NCBI GenBank assembly: GCA_026991575.1
Contig: JALXBF010000130.1
Span: forward strand, 1-47,525
Reading direction: 5' to 3'
Length of the DNA: 47,525 nucleotides
From: Planctomycetota bacterium
GTDB taxonomy: Bacteria > Planctomycetota > Planctomycetia > JALXBF01
Made by a program: the position numbers and the translations under genes. Below the pieces are notes generated by a model. It did not search any database. It saw only the letters and a list, made by a program, of their open reading frames with translations, and was not told the origin of the DNA. Of this stretch, positions 43,981 through 47,525 are shown in pieces. Numbering within the stretch: position 1 is the first letter of the stretch; each line of letters starts with the position of its first letter.

Positions 43981-46878
43981 ATGGATCGGGCTTGCCGGAT
44001 ATGCTCCACTGCCGTCGTTGTCGTCTTTCTAGCCGCGCGCCTGCCGGCCGGTTCGTCAGCTGATGAGCACGAGGAATTCTTCGTGCGCCAGGTGTGGCCG
44101 ATCCTGGCGCAGCGGTGCATCACGTGTCACGGCGGCGTGAAACCTAAGGCTGGCGTGTCGTTTGTGTACCCGGAGACGATCCTGCCGCCGGGCAAGGCAG
44201 TGGTTGTGCCGGGCAAGCCGGACGAGTCGGAGCTGATCCAACGCGTTAGCGCGCAAGACCCGGAATACCGGATGCCGCCACCAGACCACGGCGATGGCCT
44301 GTCGGCTACGGAAATCGACGTGCTGCGTCGCTGGATTGCCAGCGGTGCTCGGTGGCCACAGCACTGGGCATTTACCGCCCCTCGGCTGCTCGTGCCCCAC
44401 AAGCCCGAGCATGGCAACTGGTGCCGCACGGGTCTGGATTGCTGGATCATCGAACAGCTCCGCGCTGCCGGAACTTACCCGGCTCCCGCGGAGGAGCCGC
44501 GTCGCTGGCTGCGGCGCGCCAGCTTCGATCTGACAGGCCTACCCCCGGACCCATCCCTCCTCCGTGAACTACTCGCCTCGGATCGGCCCGATGCCGCCGA
44601 GCGCATCGTCGATCGACTGCTCGCTTCGCCCGCGTTCGGAGAACGCTGGGCATCCCACTGGCTCGACCTGGCGCGCTATGCCGACAGTCAGGGCTATGAG
44701 GCGGACAACCTCCGAACCATGTGGCCTTATCGCGACTGGGTCATCCGGGCGTTCAATGCCGACATGCCGTTCGACCGGTTTACGATCGTTCAGCTCGCCG
44801 GGGATCTGCTGCCCGATCGCACACTGGACGACGAAATTGCCACGGCATTTCACCGCAACACGCCGACCAACAGCGAAGGAGGCACCGATGATGAGGAATT
44901 CCGCACGGTGGCCGTCATCGACCGCGTCAACACGACCTGGGAGGTCTGGCAAGGGCTAACGTTCAAGTGCGTCCAGTGCCACAATCATCCATATCTTCCG
45001 ATCGAACATCGCGATTATTACCGATTCCTGGCGCTGTTCAACACGACGCGTGACTGGGACCTCCCGAACGAAAAGCCTCTGCTACGCGTGCCCCATGACC
45101 GTCACCGCTTCGCTCAGGCCCGCGCCCTTGACAGACGCCGCGAAGAGCTCGAACGGAGCCTGGTGACCGAGACGTTGGCACGCACGCGCCATACGGTCTG
45201 GTACTACCTGAAGCCGGTCTATGCCGACTCCACGTACCTGACAGAGCTCGTTGTGCGCGAGTCGGACGGAGTGCCTGAGATCCACACGGCGGGCACCGTG
45301 TCGCACGATTCAATGTTCACGTTGGTGTTCGATCTACCCCCCGGGTTGCGTCACATCTCGGCCCTGCTCGTTGAAGTGCTGCCGCGGAACCTGCGGAAAG
45401 CAGTGCACACGCCCGAGCTCGGCTTCGTAATCTCGGAGATCAAAGGCTGGCTCTTGCCGGCAGACGATACCCCCCCTGGCAAACGGGGTAGGCCGATCAC
45501 ATTTCGCTGGGCACTCGGCGACGAGACACTGCCTTTCGGCGATCCCATGGCCTCGCTGAAGCCGGATAAGGCCGGCTGGGGCGCCAAGCCCCGCCTGACC
45601 CACCCACGTCGCCTGGTGCTCGTGCCGGACAGCCCAATCCGGCCAGCTCCGGGCGAACGCCTCAAGTTGGTCATCCGTCAGGAGGATGCTCCACGCGGCT
45701 ACTCACCACTGGTCATGAACCGCAGTCGTTACGCGGTGACCGACGCCCCTGAGTGGACCACGTGGACCACGTCGGCCGAGTTCACCGCGCTGATGCGGGA
45801 GCTTGCTCAGGTTCGTGCCAAACGGGCACGCATCCCGGGAGTCGACCTCCCCGTGATGCGCGAACAGGATCCGTGGCTTCGTCGGGTCACGGCCGTGTTC
45901 CGCCGCGGTAACTGGCTGGATAAGACCGAACCGGTCGATCCAGGACTACCGCGATTCCTCGCGGCAGGCGTCCACGTCGAGGACCGTCTCGCGCTGGCCC
46001 GCTGGTTGGTCGGCTCCCAGAATCCGCTAACGGCTCGGGTAACCGTGAATCGGTTCTGGCAGGAGCTCTTCGGCGAGGGCCTGGTTCCGACGCCGGATGA
46101 CTTTGGCCCCATGGCCCCTTATCCCACCAGCCGTGGCGCCCTGGACTATCTGGCCGTGCGCTTCGCCGACCATCACCGCTGGAGTATCAAGCGGCTCCTG
46201 CGCGAGATCGTCCTTTCCGCAGCGTATCGCCAGCGCGCCGCGGTCAATCCCGAGGAGCCGTCCTCGCCATCACTCGCACGCGGTCCACGCCAGCGGCTTG
46301 CCGCTGAGATGCTCCGGGACAACGCCCTGGCTGTCTCGGGACTGCTGAGCCGTAAGATGTTCGGTCCCCCCGTCATGCCGCCCCAGCCGGAGGGCATCTG
46401 GCGAGCAGCACGCAGCAGTCTGCGCTGGAAGACATCTGGAGGAGAAGACCGATATCGCCGGGGCGTCTACGTCATTTGGCGGCGGACCAGCCCGTATCCC
46501 AGCTTCATGATCTTCGATGCACCGCAGCGAATCGTGTGCTCCTCACGCCGTGTGGTCACGAACACGCCACTGCAGGCACTGGTCTGTTTGAACGACGAAG
46601 CATATGTGGAGTGCGCGAAAGGACTAGCCGACCGCGTCCTCCACGAGCTGCCTGAAAGCCCCGCCGCCACGCTCATCGCTCGCATGTACGCGCTCGCAAC
46701 CGGGTCCAGTCCCGATCACGCAACGCTCGCGGTGCTTCAGGACGTTTACGAGTATGCGTTGCTGGAGTACCGGGCCAATCCGACGCTGGCTCGTCCGATG
46801 GGATCCGATCCCCATCGAGCTGCGCTCGCTCTGGTGGCCAACACGATCCTGAACCTCGACATCGTCCTCTGCCGGTAA
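43981..46878 (+). CDS. DUF1549/DUF1553 protein with planctomycete cytochrome C-like domain (copy 2)
   Basis: 965 residues from ATG 43981, six bases after the DUF1501 stop. A signal peptide (about 10-27) is followed by C46-I-T-C49-H50, then the same DUF1549 and DUF1553 blocks as copy 1 in the same order (RYADSQGYEADNLRTMWPY, AFHRNTPTNSEGGTDDEE, CVQCHNHPYLPIEHRDYY, WRAARSSLRWKTSGGEDR). The two are alike along the whole length and differ most in the signal, in the middle around 480-500, and at the C-terminus. Tandem duplication followed by divergence is the simplest origin. It probably shares transport and partners with copy 1. Confidence 0.93.
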   Translation: MDRACRICSTAVVVVFLAARLPAGSSADEHEEFFVRQVWPILAQRCITCHGGVKPKAGVSFVYPETILPPGKAVVVPGKPDESELIQRVSAQDPEYRMPPPDHGDGLSATEIDVLRRWIASGARWPQHWAFTAPRLLVPHKPEHGNWCRTGLDCWIIEQLRAAGTYPAPAEEPRRWLRRASFDLTGLPPDPSLLRELLASDRPDAAERIVDRLLASPAFGERWASHWLDLARYADSQGYEADNLRTMWPYRDWVIRAFNADMPFDRFTIVQLAGDLLPDRTLDDEIATAFHRNTPTNSEGGTDDEEFRTVAVIDRVNTTWEVWQGLTFKCVQCHNHPYLPIEHRDYYRFLALFNTTRDWDLPNEKPLLRVPHDRHRFAQARALDRRREELERSLVTETLARTRHTVWYYLKPVYADSTYLTELVVRESDGVPEIHTAGTVSHDSMFTLVFDLPPGLRHISALLVEVLPRNLRKAVHTPELGFVISEIKGWLLPADDTPPGKRGRPITFRWALGDETLPFGDPMASLKPDKAGWGAKPRLTHPRRLVLVPDSPIRPAPGERLKLVIRQEDAPRGYSPLVMNRSRYAVTDAPEWTTWTTSAEFTALMRELAQVRAKRARIPGVDLPVMREQDPWLRRVTAVFRRGNWLDKTEPVDPGLPRFLAAGVHVEDRLALARWLVGSQNPLTARVTVNRFWQELFGEGLVPTPDDFGPMAPYPTSRGALDYLAVRFADHHRWSIKRLLREIVLSAAYRQRAAVNPEEPSSPSLARGPRQRLAAEMLRDNALAVSGLLSRKMFGPPVMPPQPEGIWRAARSSLRWKTSGGEDRYRRGVYVIWRRTSPYPSFMIFDAPQRIVCSSRRVVTNTPLQALVCLNDEAYVECAKGLADRVLHELPESPAATLIARMYALATGSSPDHATLAVLQDVYEYALLEYRANPTLARPMGSDPHRAALALVANTILNLDIVLCR

Positions 46879-47383
46879 CGCCCGGTCAGCGACCAGCCCG
46901 GTCCCATGTGGGACTTCGCAGGCCGACCGAACGAGCCGGGGAGGCGTCCAGCAGCGTGGTGCACGTGTCCCTTGGCCCCCTCCATCGGCACCCACCGCTC
47001 CCCCACTCGGCCCGGCCCTTACCGCTCCCTTCCCGCCTCCGGTGTCATCTGCATACCAACCTGAGCCAGGGGGCGACGGGGACGGCGAGCTACCACGTGA
47101 TGGACCGCGGTCCCCAGCTGCCCTTGTGGTTGGTCCTCCGAGTCTTCAGCAGCAGCCGAGGCAGTCGCTAGCACCCGTAAACTGGCAACGGTTTCGGACC
47201 GCGCGTACCATCGTAGCCGGCTCTTGTGGCAGCGTCGGTAGCGGGACCACGCATCAGTCGGCGGCCCACAGAGAAGCCGACCAGATGCATGGCTCGCGAC
47301 AGCCTGCCACCGGCGGTTACCGCACTCGGATGACAGCGGGATACACGCTAGGCTATGCGGTACCTTAAGAGTTGTTAGGCCCC
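46879..47383. other. Long 3' intergenic region
   Basis: About 500 bases with no family-like frame. A short hairpin GTCCC-atgt-GGGAC (46901-46914) with ttcg after it may help end the operon. Two overlapping open frames on each strand have no recognisable content. Confidence 0.35.
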
Positions 47384-47525
47384 ATGACGAGGAATGCGGT
47401 CGTGACGGGTAAACCCGCAGCAAGCACTGGTTCGTCGACCATGAATTGGACGGCGCGGGAGATCACCCCCTGTGGCTGGCCTCACGGTCGGATACGCGTC
47501 TTCACCGACCACAATGCTCTGGTTC
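47384..47525 (+). CDS. Possible start of a hypothetical gene, cut by window edge
   Basis: A frame opens at ATG 47384 and has no stop to the end of the window (47 codons). A second ATG at 47441 (MNWTAREITPCGWPHGRIRV) is an alternative start. The residues after it look protein-like, but no family can be named from so few and no strong ribosome site is seen at either ATG. Confidence 0.35.
   Translation, partial: MTRNAVVTGKPAASTGSSTMNWTAREITPCGWPHGRIRVFTDHNALV

Noticed and set aside
46908-47423. Overlapping open frames on both strands of the final intergenic region
   Set aside because: Low-complexity Pro/Arg/Gly translations with no start context or family motif.

Overview
The window is high-GC bacterial DNA with the gene content of a planctomycete. 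It has two large DUF1549/DUF1553 proteins with an N-terminal cytochrome-like CxxCH motif around a DUF1501 protein, a DUF1598-type membrane protein, a formylglycine sulfatase, an RTX-like protein with the surface-protein motif LEERQLLS near its start, and many lone hypothetical proteins with one or two membrane segments. I do not name a genus. I found no tRNA, rRNA, CRISPR array, insertion sequence or phage gene.

Layout. 1-4.0 kb: the 3' end of an alpha/beta-hydrolase-like gene that has lost its nucleophile, then a minus-strand operon exbB-exbD-exbD-holB. 4.1-8.2 kb: a two-segment membrane protein, galE, and a DUF1598-like protein. 8.5-12.7 kb: an Old Yellow Enzyme family oxidoreductase, divergent from a sulfatase plus GH99-like glycosidase pair. 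12.8-20.5 kb: sppA, a STAS/anti-sigma kinase pair, and a tight minus-strand operon of a tungsten-type aldehyde oxidoreductase, a BFD-like [2Fe-2S] protein and mutS. 20.6-25.7 kb: a Gly/Pro/Met-rich repeat lipoprotein, a thioredoxin-fold protein with EF-hand-like loops, and an RTX-like calcium-binding protein.

26-31.4 kb: a catabolic operon of a sodium/solute symporter, a DgoD-like enolase-superfamily dehydratase, a neutral-ceramidase-like protein and a DHDPS-family lyase. 31.4-35 kb: a large hypothetical protein, then about 2 kb sparse in genes holding an acidic Trp-rich ORF and GC-rich potential RNA structures. 35-39.2 kb: a nitrogen group, with nitrite reductase fused to a BFD-like domain, a formate/nitrite channel, and a convergent nitronate-monooxygenase-like gene. 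39.5-46.9 kb: DUF1549/1553 - DUF1501 - DUF1549/1553. The last 650 bases are mostly non-coding, with a possible gene start running off the edge.

The most notable regulatory element lies on the minus strand at 25463-25671, upstream of the RTX-like gene. A sigma70-like promoter is followed by an RNA with the conserved core of a GEMM-I cyclic-di-GMP riboswitch, then an intrinsic terminator, then the start codon. This suggests that c-di-GMP controls a secreted or surface calcium-binding protein by transcription termination. The riboswitch class is known; its use on this gene is what deserves a check.
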